The notes beneath the pieces are model-generated. The model ran no database searches and was not told the origin of the DNA. It was given only the letters and a program-made list of their open reading frames with translations. Of a stretch of 53,196 bases of DNA, positions 24,354-33,063 are shown in pieces (position 1 is the first letter of the stretch; the number at the start of each line of letters is the position of its first letter). Position numbers and translations under genes: made by a program. The stretch is from CAZGWJ01 sp964529445. Lineage in GTDB: Bacteria; Oederibacteriota; Muellerivitia; Muellerivitales; Muellerivitaceae. Location of the stretch: positions 1-53,196 of the forward strand of contig CAZGWJ010000006.1 of the NCBI GenBank assembly GCA_964529445.1, in the 5' to 3' direction.

Positions 24354-26336
24354 TCACCGCGTGAACTGCAGGACCGTGATCGAATAGGGCGGGAAGGAGT
24401 GCCTGAACTTGCCGTTCGCCCTCTTCACCCGGATGGGTGTGGGTTCGACGCTCGGGTCCGCGTGGTAGGGGAGCTCGTCCGTGTTCCATCGGTAGTTCTT
24501 CGAGTCGAACTTCCATCCCTTGGCCACGTTGACCGCCGCGTACTTGCCGATGGCGATGGACGCGTCCACCGCCCGGTCGGGGTCCTTGTTCACCGCGAGC
24601 AGGGTCAGCTTTCCGTCGGGACGGCGGTTGGCGTAGACCGACAGCATCGGGTCCGTGCTTTCCGCCTTCACCAGGTGGTGGAGGTCCGCGTCGCCGGGCA
24701 GGGCCCAGTAGTTCGTCAGCATCTTCATGGCCCAGTAGTCGGCCCGTTCCTGGTACTGGTAGGGCCCCTCCTCGACCTGGAGGTATCCGTGGTCGCCGCC
24801 CGTCTTCTCCTTCGTGGCGTTGCCGCCGTTCATGACGTCCCAGAGACTGGTGAACCCGCGGGTGCCGAACGCCCGGATGAACTCCGGCAGGTATTGGGAC
24901 AGCCACAAGGCGTTCTCGATGCGAACGCTGATGTCATGGGGCTTGACCTGGTCGCTGGTATTGAACTCCGAGAGCCAGATGGGAACATCCTTCAATTCCG
25001 GATAGGCGGCCAACTGCTTGTCCGCGCTCGCCCTCATGTCAGCCAACTGCGTGGCGGGCGAGGAGAGAAGGTCCTTCACCGATTGCCCCCAGTTGCAATA
25101 CTGGTGGACGGACGCGATATCGAGGTACTTCTGTTTGCCGTCCTTTGCCAGCCGATCCACGAAGGACTGCAGGCAAAGCTTGCCGTCATAGGCGCCGGAA
25201 GGGTCCAGGATCCCCACCTGGGCCACGATCTGGATGGTCGGATCCTCCGCCTTCATGGCCTCGTAGAAGGCGATGTAGCGGCGCGCGTAATCCACGCTGT
25301 GGATCGGCCCCCCGGCCTCCCATTTGCCGCCCACCTCGTTGCCGATCTCCCAATACCGGATGCCGTAGTTCCTCACCTTGTTGGCGTAATGAACCCAGGC
25401 GGCGGCCTCCTGGGGCGTACCGGTCCCGAAATTGACGATGACGAGGGGGATCGCCCGGGGCTCGAAGGAGTTGAGGAAGTCCATGAATTCCTCGAACCCG
25501 AAGATCTTCCTCCCGTCATGCCCTGACGAGGCCATGAACATGCTGGAGGATACGGCCGGAAGCCATCCGGCGAGGGTAAGGGCTTTTCCCCCGAGCGTGG
25601 GCTTCATCTCGGCCACCGAATAGGTACCGCCCTTCCCCGCCGAGCTTTTCTTCATCAGGAGCCGGAGGTTCTGCGTGCGGGTCTTCGCGAAGGAGAGCTT
25701 CCGGGTTCCCCCCTTGCCCTTGACGTCGGTCAAAAGGTCCTTCCAGCCGTCCTGATCAGCCCCATAGACCATCCATTGGCGCGGGTTCTTCGGATCCCAA
25801 TACTGGACGGAAAAAACCTTGGCGTAGGGCAGTTTCTTGTCGGCCCTGTCTCCCCAGACGATCTCGATCCCGTCGACCTCGGAGGGTTCCTTGAACTCGA
25901 CATAGATCCATTGGGCTTCGGGGAAATCGGTGTCGGGATTCGACTGCCAGGCCGTGCCGGGATCGCCGTCCACCACCCTGACGGATGAGTATTTCGGCTG
26001 GTAATCCTTCTCCAGGACGCTGGGCGCGTACTCGGTATCGCTGGGGACCCACACACCGTTCGGGTCGAAGTCGCCCTTCGAGTTCCAATGGTACACGTCG
26101 CCCCAGGACCCGCCGGGGATGCGCAGGAGGTAGTTGCCCGCGGCCTGGATCTTGCCCTTCACGGGGACCGGGTCCAGCCAGGCCGGGACATTGTTGCCGA
26201 AGATGCTCAGGGGATGGAAGGAGGAAACCGTCACCGAGGCATCAACGGAAACGGAGGCCCGGGGCGATTCGGCCCGGACGAGGGATGGGAGGATGAGGAA
26301 CATCAAGGCCATGAGCAGGTTCTTCGTATTCAGCAT
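24354..26336 (-). CDS. Secreted clan GH-A glycosidase, alpha-L-arabinofuranosidase-like
   Basis: A 660-residue exported enzyme that would cleave glycosidic bonds by a retaining mechanism. A signal peptide (about 1-22, ending VRAES) is followed by the start of a TIM barrel (NYLLRIPGGSWGDVYHWN). An inserted discoidin-like/CBM32 module (about 112-235, ending NLRLLMKK) precedes the rest of the barrel. EIGNEV (Glu334) is the likely acid/base and LSEFN (Glu457) the likely nucleophile. A C-terminal beta domain (about 570-660) matches the arabinofuranosidase C-terminal type. GH51 is my best guess; GH39 or GH79 relatives are possible. AGGAG lies 7 bases before the ATG. It sits next to a GH29 fucosidase, suggesting joint use on a plant or algal polysaccharide. 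Confidence 0.8.
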   Translation of the reverse strand: MLNTKNLLMALMFLILPSLVRAESPRASVSVDASVTVSSFHPLSIFGNNVPAWLDPVPVKGKIQAAGNYLLRIPGGSWGDVYHWNSKGDFDPNGVWVPSDTEYAPSVLEKDYQPKYSSVRVVDGDPGTAWQSNPDTDFPEAQWIYVEFKEPSEVDGIEIVWGDRADKKLPYAKVFSVQYWDPKNPRQWMVYGADQDGWKDLLTDVKGKGGTRKLSFAKTRTQNLRLLMKKSSAGKGGTYSVAEMKPTLGGKALTLAGWLPAVSSSMFMASSGHDGRKIFGFEEFMDFLNSFEPRAIPLVIVNFGTGTPQEAAAWVHYANKVRNYGIRYWEIGNEVGGKWEAGGPIHSVDYARRYIAFYEAMKAEDPTIQIVAQVGILDPSGAYDGKLCLQSFVDRLAKDGKQKYLDIASVHQYCNWGQSVKDLLSSPATQLADMRASADKQLAAYPELKDVPIWLSEFNTSDQVKPHDISVRIENALWLSQYLPEFIRAFGTRGFTSLWDVMNGGNATKEKTGGDHGYLQVEEGPYQYQERADYWAMKMLTNYWALPGDADLHHLVKAESTDPMLSVYANRRPDGKLTLLAVNKDPDRAVDASIAIGKYAAVNVAKGWKFDSKNYRWNTDELPYHADPSVEPTPIRVKRANGKFRHSFPPYSITVLQFTR

Positions 26337-26353
26337 CCAAAGCTCCTAACGAA

Positions 26354-26651
26354 TCAGGATCACAGAAAATTCAAAGCCAACGCGAAGCCACTAAGCCGCG
26401 AAGTTTTCACAACACGTTTCCGAAACAAAAGAGAGGACACAAACTCTCAGGATCACAGAAAATTCAAAGCCAACGCGAAGCCGCTAAGCCGCGAAGAAGG
26501 GTGAAGTTTTGGGAGGCAACGACAATGAAAACAACAAAGAACCAACAATCCAAACAGCCTTACTCAAGTCGTCCCAAAACCCAACTTCCCTCTCAAATAG
26601 TGCAGTATAAACTTCGCGACTTTGCGGCTTCGCGTTGGCTGTGTATTTCGC
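26354..26651. repeat. Three CGCGAAG-heptad elements filling the gap between two glycosidase genes
   Basis: This gap of 315 bases holds no gene. Two direct 50-base copies (26354-26403 and 26447-26496; TCAGGATCACAGAAAATTC then AAAGCCAACGCGAAGCC) differ at one base. A third copy is inverted (26612-26651, minus strand, reading CACAGCCAACGCGAAG) and begins right after the stop of the fucosidase gene. Confidence 0.85.
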
Positions 26652-28928
26652 CTATTTTCCAGTCACCTCGATCGGTCCCAGCGGACCCGCGTAGATGCCC
26701 CCGCCGCCCAGTTCGTCGTAGACCCTCACGGCGATGACGTTCTCGGCCCCCCACTTCACCCGTTTCGGGTCCACCTCGTAGCGCCGGGGCTTGCTCCATT
26801 CCCCCGCGAACTTCGGAGGGAAAACGCCCGTGCGCCCGATCTCCACGCCGTTGAAGTAAGCCACGTCGCAATCGTCGATCTTGCCCAGCGGCAATTCCAG
26901 GGTCGCGCCCTTCCACTCCTTCGGGATGAACACGCTCTTGCGGTACCAGCCGTAGACCCGGTCCTCGGTGTAGTTCGAATGGTCCTCCCACTTGGCGGGA
27001 AGCTTCACCTTCTCCCACTTCGAGTCGTCGAATCCCGGGTCCTTCCAGGCCGCCCGATCGCCCCGGGCGAACGCCCATTCCCCGGCAAGGGGGATGGAGG
27101 GCACGGCCTGTACCCCGGTCTGGAACACGCGGTCCCCCGAGGACAGGGCGAAGGGATGGATGCCCGGCCCGGCCTTGGGATGCTCCAGCGCGAATTCCGC
27201 CGTGCCGCCGGCGGGAGCCGTGACCGACCCCTCCCGGACCTTCCGTCCATGCACCGTGAGGGACACCCTGCGCTCCAGGCGCTTCTTCCCGTAATTCTGC
27301 AGAACAACCGAGACGCCCATCCCGTTCCCCGAGGCGGAGGAACCGATCCCCTGGAGGGCGAACCCCCTCAGGGTCAGCTTGTAAACCACCGCATGGCGGC
27401 AGGGGGCCTTCCCGGGCGGCTCGATCACCAGGCGGTCGTCTTCCCGGCGCCAATCGACCTTCCCGGTCGAACCCAGGAGTTCGACCTTTTCCACCTCGAG
27501 ATCCGGCTGGGCCTCCCGCCCGAAGAGCGCGAGGCGGACCGCCTTCGTCGGAGGGACCAGGACGAACGCATAAACGGCGTTCCCCTTTCGGGTATAGCGG
27601 ATATCGCCCTCGCCGTAGGTCACCTTGCCTTCGGTGAACATGCCGCCCTGGGCCCGGTTGGGTCCTTCGCCGTATTCCAGCCAGGGGCGCGTCCCGTAAA
27701 CGGCCTCGCCGTTGACCTTCAACCAGTCGCCGAACTCCGCCAGGCGCGATACGGCCTCGTCGGGGATCGTGCCGTCCGGCCGCGGCCCGACGTTCAGCAG
27801 GAGGACACCGTTCTTGCTGATGATGTCGATGAAATCGCGCAACAGCAGGTCCGCGTCCTTGTAATCCTCCCTCTCGAGGTACCCCCAGGACTTCCACCCG
27901 ACCGACGTGCAGGTCTGCCAGGGTTGGCGCCGGATGCCGGGGAGCGTCCCGCGCTCGACGTCGAGGACGGCCGTCCCCTCGGGGAACGCGTCGTTCTTGT
28001 AGTTCAGGACCACGCCCTTCTTCCATCGAGCCGCCCTGTTGTAATAGCAGGACGCGATCCCCTTCAGCCGGTCCTTGAACGCCGGTTGTTCGATCCACCA
28101 GTCGAAGTAGAGGACCTGGGGACGGTATTTCCCGATCAGTTCGCAGGTGCGGGCCTGCCAGTCGTCCAGGAAGGCTTCATCCGGTTGTTCGTTGTCATGA
28201 CGGGCCGGACCGTAGAAGTCGGCGAAGGCGGGATCGGTCACATCGGAGGGGTATTTCGTCCCGTAATCCATGAACCACCAATGCTCGGCGCGGTGGGTCG
28301 AGAGGCCGAAGACCAGGCCTTCCTTGCGCAAGGCCTTCGCCAGGTCGCCGATCAGGTCGCGTTCCGGACCCATCTCCACGGAGTTCCAGCGGGAAAGCCC
28401 GGTGTCGTACAGGGCGAAGCCGTCGTGATGCTCGGCCACGGGCACGACGAACTTCGCGCCGGCCCTTTTGAAAAGCCGGGCCCAGTCCTGCGGTTCCCAT
28501 TTCCCGGCGCGGAACGAGGGGATGAAGTCCTTGAGGCCGAATTTCGTCGGATCGCCAAAGGTCCGCTTGTGATGCTTCCCCTCGTCGGATTCCGCGTTGT
28601 ACATGTTGCGCGTGTACCATTCGTTGGCGAAGGCCGGCACCGAGTAGAGGCCCCAATGGATGAAGATGCCGAACTTGGCGTCCGCGTACCAGGTGGGCAC
28701 CTGGTATCCCTTCAGCGAATCCCATTCGGGCTTGAAGGGCCCCCGGCGGGCGTCCTTCCGGGCGGCCTCGAGCACCTTGCCCACCCGGGCCTTCATGGAC
28801 GGATCGGAATAATGCATGGAACCTGCCTCCTGGAGGGTTCGGACGTCGGCGCCCCAGGCCGGAACGGCGATGAGGACGGCCAGCGCGACGGGAATCCGAA
28901 ACAAGGGTCTCAACGCATTCTCCCGCAT
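26652..28928 (-). CDS. Secreted alpha-L-fucosidase, GH29
   Basis: A 758-residue exported enzyme that removes alpha-linked L-fucose. After a signal peptide (about 1-27) comes the GH29 barrel, with KFGIFIHWGLYSVPAFANEWY (85-105), AEHHDGF (165-171) and YFDWW, whose Asp276 is the expected nucleophile. A beta-sandwich follows the barrel, an Ig/CARDB-like segment lies near 505-610, and a galactose-binding-like module (about 625-755, WKDPGFDDSKWEKVKLP, DDCDVAYFNGVEIGRTG) of the GH2 sugar-binding kind ends the protein. The GH29 family is clear; the long C-terminal extension is less common. It stands upstream of the arabinofuranosidase-like gene on the same strand. Confidence 0.92.
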   Translation of the reverse strand: MRENALRPLFRIPVALAVLIAVPAWGADVRTLQEAGSMHYSDPSMKARVGKVLEAARKDARRGPFKPEWDSLKGYQVPTWYADAKFGIFIHWGLYSVPAFANEWYTRNMYNAESDEGKHHKRTFGDPTKFGLKDFIPSFRAGKWEPQDWARLFKRAGAKFVVPVAEHHDGFALYDTGLSRWNSVEMGPERDLIGDLAKALRKEGLVFGLSTHRAEHWWFMDYGTKYPSDVTDPAFADFYGPARHDNEQPDEAFLDDWQARTCELIGKYRPQVLYFDWWIEQPAFKDRLKGIASCYYNRAARWKKGVVLNYKNDAFPEGTAVLDVERGTLPGIRRQPWQTCTSVGWKSWGYLEREDYKDADLLLRDFIDIISKNGVLLLNVGPRPDGTIPDEAVSRLAEFGDWLKVNGEAVYGTRPWLEYGEGPNRAQGGMFTEGKVTYGEGDIRYTRKGNAVYAFVLVPPTKAVRLALFGREAQPDLEVEKVELLGSTGKVDWRREDDRLVIEPPGKAPCRHAVVYKLTLRGFALQGIGSSASGNGMGVSVVLQNYGKKRLERRVSLTVHGRKVREGSVTAPAGGTAEFALEHPKAGPGIHPFALSSGDRVFQTGVQAVPSIPLAGEWAFARGDRAAWKDPGFDDSKWEKVKLPAKWEDHSNYTEDRVYGWYRKSVFIPKEWKGATLELPLGKIDDCDVAYFNGVEIGRTGVFPPKFAGEWSKPRRYEVDPKRVKWGAENVIAVRVYDELGGGGIYAGPLGPIEVTGK

Positions 28929-29029
28929 TGGACGATAAAACCGCAGGGCGGCATTTTACATGGAATCCGGCGGAAGAGGACGGAGCTGACCGGCGTTGAA
29001 ATCGGTTTACGGATCCCCGATCCCGCGGC

Positions 29030-32000
29030 TCAGCGGAGAATGAGCAGGGGCCGGTGGATCCTTCGGCCATCCACCTCGATGGCCACGTGGTAAAGACCGT
29101 TGGCCCAGGAGGAGACATCCAATGGCTCCAGGTGGGATCCCGCCCGGCCGGAAAGGTCCTTGCGGAGAATGAGACGCGAGGAGGGGGTGTAGACCTTCAC
29201 GAAAACGGAAGCGGCGCGGCCAGAGAGGAAGTACCCGAGCGTCACGGTCTGCCCCCGAACGGGGTTCGGGTAGAGCACCAGTTCCTCCCGGACAAGAGGC
29301 GTCTCCGAGGCGGTCGGAGTGATGGTGGGGGTCCTCGTCTCGGTCGGGGTGGGGGTGGCGGTGAACGTGAACGTCGGGGTGCCGGTCGGGGTCGGGGACC
29401 AGGTCGCCGTGGCGGTCGGGGTGGACGTCCGGGTGGCCGTGGGGGTGGCGGTGGAGGTGGCCGTGGGAGTCAGGGTGAAGGTATGCGTGTGGGTCGGCGT
29501 GAAGGTGGAGGTGTTCGTCGGGGAGGGCGAAAAGGTCGGCGTGGGCGTGGCCTCCCAGACCGTGACCCGGTCCACCCAACCCGCATCCGAGAACTTGGAT
29601 CCCGAGGCATCCTTCGCATAGGTCCAGCGCACGACATGGTCCCCCGCCCCCAGCAGAAGGGTCACGGGAATCCAATCCGTCGCGCCCGTGATGCAGGTCT
29701 GGGGAACGGAATCCACGGCCGCGCAGAGCGTATCCCCCGCCTCGGAGAGGGTTTTCCAGAGGAACACCACCTGGGCCGGTCCGCTCACGGTCCGCTCCAT
29801 CCAGGACGACTGACCGTCGAGGATCCTGCCCGACTGGGCCGCGTCCCCACCCTGCGGGAAGGACCCGGTCGTCCCGTAGAACGGAGCATCACCCCCCGCG
29901 CTGTAGTTGCCCGCCAGGTCATCCACGGCCTCGGGCAGGGGGATCGCCGCAGGCGTGGGAGTGGCGCTACCCGGCGCGGCGCGAAGCCGCTGGTAGACGA
30001 CATGGTCCACCCATCCCGCATCCAGCCCCCAGTAGTTGTTCGTGTCCTTCTCGTAGGCCCATACGACCTCGTGGAAACCCGGAGCCAGGACCGTGACGGC
30101 GTCCTGCCGCCAGTCCATGGGACCGCTGATGGCGTTGACCTTGTTGTTGTCCACCTCGAGCCAGAGGATGTCGTACCAAAGCTCGGAGGAGCACTTCCAG
30201 TAGAAGGACAGGATGCAGGGCCCCTCGATGGTGGTCCTCAGGGAAGCCCGGGTGTAGTCCCGGATGCCCTGGATGCGGGCCGCGTCGCCGCCCTCGATGG
30301 AATCAGCGGTCTGATGAACCCAGGGCTGGTCCGCGTCCGTGGTGAAGGGCAGTTCAAAATTGTCGAGGGCCTCCGCAAGGGACGCCTGGGGCGTGGGGGT
30401 AGCCGTCGGAGTCGAGGGCAGGGGAGCAAGCGTCACGCAATCGATCCACCCGCAGTCGTCCCCGCTCGAGACGGAAGGGTTCTTGTCGTACGACCAGACG
30501 ACCTCGTGCTCCCCGGAGGAGAGGGTCACCGCCGCCGGGGCCCAATCCACTTCCCCGCTGATGCTCAGGGCGCGGGAGCCGTCCACGAAGAGGGAGAGCC
30601 AATCGGCGCCCCCCTCGCTGGACACCCTCCACTGGAAGGAAAGGACGGCGGGTCCATGCGCGAGGGTGCGGACGAAACTGGCCTCGTAATTGTTGATGTC
30701 GCCCGTCTGCACCGCGTCACCGTCGCAGGCGGAGACGAGCACCTGGGCGGCCGGTTTCGTGTTCCCTCCGAGAAGGTAGACGAGGTCCTGGTTGTCCAGC
30801 GCCGGCCCGATGTCGGCCGCCTCCGCGGGCGTGGCCGTGCGGGTCGGGTAACTCGGCCAGGTGGGCGTCTCCGTGGGGGTCGCAACGGGGGCAACGCCCC
30901 CCAGGTCCGTCAAAAGGACCGAGAAGGAACCGACGGGTCCTGCGGCGCCCGCCGTCTTGTTGTAGACAAGGAAACCGTACCAATCGTCCGTTCCGCAGAT
31001 GGTGGACAGGGTCTCGGGCGCGCCGGCCCCTCCGGCGTCCGCGGAAGCCATCGCGTCGTCGATGCTCCCGTAGAAGCATCCTCCGCCCGAGCTGAAAAGC
31101 GCGGCCCCGGGGTCGAGCGCGCCCGACAGCACGGAAACCGCGATCGAGTAGCTCCGGTCCTTCTCCATGTAGACGTCCCACATGTCGACGAGGGAGCGGG
31201 GATCGTTGACAGCGACCGTCACCGGCACGCCGGGAAGGAGCTTGCGGGACTCGTTGCAGGCCTCGACGATATAGGGTTCGGTGGAACCGTAGTCGGCCAC
31301 GACCCAGAGATCGCGCGCGGAGACGCAGTGGTTGAAGTCCGCCACCACGATCTCGAGACTGTCCCCATCGGCCGAGGAGGCGAGGACGTAGTCCCCGTCG
31401 TTGTACAGGTAGATGTCCTTGTCGGAAGCCGACACCACACCGACGGCCGCCCAATACCGGTTTTCAGGCGTGAAAACCCAGGACCGGGGCACCACGGCCC
31501 TCGCCACGGGGGTCTTGGACGAAAGCCGGTCCGTCACGGGATAGATGTAGGCGATTCCCTGCTTGTCGAAGGATTCGATGGTCCTCTTGTTGGTCTCGCC
31601 GTAAAAAGCCCCGCCGAACATCGTCCAGGCGCCGTTGTTCTCGCCCATCCAGGAGTCCCATCCGTCCCATCCCGGCTCGTAGACATCCAGGATGCAGAGC
31701 ATGTGGCCCGCCTCGTGGGTCAAAATGTCGTGGATGTCGAAATCGGCCGTGACGGGATCCCCCGCCGAGAAGGTGTAATCCTTCGTGTTGAAGATGATGT
31801 CCGCCTCGCGGAAATGCTTCGAGGAGGCGTTGTAGAAGCCCGTCCAGGTGATGGCCACGGCACCGGTGAACCCCGAATCGTAGTTGGACTCGTCGGTCAG
31901 GACGGGGGAGATCACGTTGTAGCCGTTCTCGACCGCGGGATCGAAGTCCGCCGTGGCGTTCGAGATCGTCCAGTCGGGAAGGAAGCGGAAGTTGGTGCGG

Positions 32001-32227
32001 GGCGCCTCTTGCCAGGCCGCGAAACCCGCCTGGAGCTCCCCGTACCAGTCGACCAACGGGAACTGCGAGGCGAAGGCCGTGTCGAGATGGATCGTCACGG
32101 GGATGCGGGGGGCATCCCAATGGGCGCCGTGGAAGGCATCCTGCGTGAAATACTCGATCGCGAGGGACGCCCCCGCGCCGGCGAGGAGCAGAACAACCGC
32201 CAGGAGGGCCCGGGCCCGCGCCCTCAT
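29030..32227 (-). CDS. Secreted matrixin-like metalloprotease with repeats and FlgD-like tail
   Basis: A 1065-residue exported protein. The signal peptide is about 1-23. The protease-like domain (about 30-235) has HEAGHMLCILD (171-181), the metzincin zinc site, with Cys178 in place of the usual Gly and Asp181 as third ligand instead of His. A Met-turn lies around TMFGGAFYG (Met203), and DKQGIAYIYP matches the matrixin end. Three similar beta-sandwich domains (about 440-900, each with GGDAA and DAGWVD motifs) follow, then a Thr/Pro-rich tract and a C-terminal FlgD-like/T9SS-type sorting domain (LVLYPNPVRG). It is the last gene of the envelope operon and overlaps the gene before it by 4 bases. 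Confidence 0.85.
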   Translation of the reverse strand: MRARARALLAVVLLLAGAGASLAIEYFTQDAFHGAHWDAPRIPVTIHLDTAFASQFPLVDWYGELQAGFAAWQEAPRTNFRFLPDWTISNATADFDPAVENGYNVISPVLTDESNYDSGFTGAVAITWTGFYNASSKHFREADIIFNTKDYTFSAGDPVTADFDIHDILTHEAGHMLCILDVYEPGWDGWDSWMGENNGAWTMFGGAFYGETNKRTIESFDKQGIAYIYPVTDRLSSKTPVARAVVPRSWVFTPENRYWAAVGVVSASDKDIYLYNDGDYVLASSADGDSLEIVVADFNHCVSARDLWVVADYGSTEPYIVEACNESRKLLPGVPVTVAVNDPRSLVDMWDVYMEKDRSYSIAVSVLSGALDPGAALFSSGGGCFYGSIDDAMASADAGGAGAPETLSTICGTDDWYGFLVYNKTAGAAGPVGSFSVLLTDLGGVAPVATPTETPTWPSYPTRTATPAEAADIGPALDNQDLVYLLGGNTKPAAQVLVSACDGDAVQTGDINNYEASFVRTLAHGPAVLSFQWRVSSEGGADWLSLFVDGSRALSISGEVDWAPAAVTLSSGEHEVVWSYDKNPSVSSGDDCGWIDCVTLAPLPSTPTATPTPQASLAEALDNFELPFTTDADQPWVHQTADSIEGGDAARIQGIRDYTRASLRTTIEGPCILSFYWKCSSELWYDILWLEVDNNKVNAISGPMDWRQDAVTVLAPGFHEVVWAYEKDTNNYWGLDAGWVDHVVYQRLRAAPGSATPTPAAIPLPEAVDDLAGNYSAGGDAPFYGTTGSFPQGGDAAQSGRILDGQSSWMERTVSGPAQVVFLWKTLSEAGDTLCAAVDSVPQTCITGATDWIPVTLLLGAGDHVVRWTYAKDASGSKFSDAGWVDRVTVWEATPTPTFSPSPTNTSTFTPTHTHTFTLTPTATSTATPTATRTSTPTATATWSPTPTGTPTFTFTATPTPTETRTPTITPTASETPLVREELVLYPNPVRGQTVTLGYFLSGRAASVFVKVYTPSSRLILRKDLSGRAGSHLEPLDVSSWANGLYHVAIEVDGRRIHRPLLILR

Positions 32228-32943
32228 TTCGCCCCGCCCTTGCGTCGCAGTTCATCCCTCATTTCCTCGACCTTACGCCGTTCGGGGTCGCTCAACCCGG
32301 GCTTCGCCCCGGGAGTCGGGGTTTCACGGGTCGTGACCTTCCCCCGCTTGACCCGTCGCTCGGCCTTCGGCCCCGGCAACTCCCTCACCGCGGGGGGACC
32401 CGCCATCGGCGGGACGGCCGCCCGGACGCTCCGATTCGGGGGATAGCGGGGCGGTTTCGGGTCCCGCACATGCCGCTCGACCTCGTCGCGCAACGCTGTC
32501 CGGCTCCTCCCGTTGGCCAGCATCGAGGGGGTCACGAGCCGCATGCGACCCTGGTTCCATCCCCTCACGTTGTAGAAGCGGTTCCCCTCCTCGGGACGCA
32601 GGGAGAGGAAGAACACGGAGGTGTCACCCGGGAGAAATCGGGGCACCCCGTGGATGCGGGCGCTTTTCGGGTCCTCGAGGGAGGTCTGGCCCCCCAGCAG
32701 TTTGACGGTGACGGAGGCGACCGGCGCGCCCTTCCAGGTCTCCTGGACGTCGAGGAGGACGAAGGAGAAGCCGGGGGACTCGACGCCGTCCAGCCGCGGG
32801 ACGATGTCCCGCACGGTCGCCACCACGACCCGGTCGGCCCCGTTCGTGAGCTCACGCGTGTCCATGGGAACAAGCTGGGTGGCCCCCAGAGGGGCGGCGG
32901 AAAGGACGAGAAGCGTCAGGCCGGATAACACTTTCCGATACAT
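32224..32943 (-). CDS. Secreted partner protein of the matrixin
   Basis: A 239-residue protein with a signal peptide (about 1-21, ending LGATQ). The N-terminal half (DTRELTNGADRVVVATVRDI, then LLDVQETWKGAP, GVPRFLPGDTSVFFL and NVRGWNQGRMRL) matches a family of secreted beta-rich proteins often found beside matrixin genes; this association is from memory. The C-terminal third is Pro/Arg/Lys-rich and very basic, ending in a short charged helix. The ATG at 32943 has GAGGGGG just before it and was preferred over two upstream in-frame ATGs. It overlaps the matrixin start as ATGA, so the two products are made together. Confidence 0.8.
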   Translation of the reverse strand: MYRKVLSGLTLLVLSAAPLGATQLVPMDTRELTNGADRVVVATVRDIVPRLDGVESPGFSFVLLDVQETWKGAPVASVTVKLLGGQTSLEDPKSARIHGVPRFLPGDTSVFFLSLRPEEGNRFYNVRGWNQGRMRLVTPSMLANGRSRTALRDEVERHVRDPKPPRYPPNRSVRAAVPPMAGPPAVRELPGPKAERRVKRGKVTTRETPTPGAKPGLSDPERRKVEEMRDELRRKGGAK

Positions 32944-33063
32944 CGGAATCCCCCTCGAGATGTTCTTCTTGATACGCATGAATTCTACCATACCCATCAT
33001 CGGATTCGGCCCGTTCGAAAGCAAGACCACGCGACGGTTCGGAGCCCCGGACCCCGCCGCAGC

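Noticed and set aside
29054..32446. Plus-strand frame of more than 1100 codons opposite the matrixin gene
   Set aside because: Arg/Gly/Val-rich translation without domains; antisense to a gene with clear motifs. Similar mirror frames at 11065-12900, 16833-19589, 26622-29093, 36406-37989 and 50474-53119 were rejected for the same reason.
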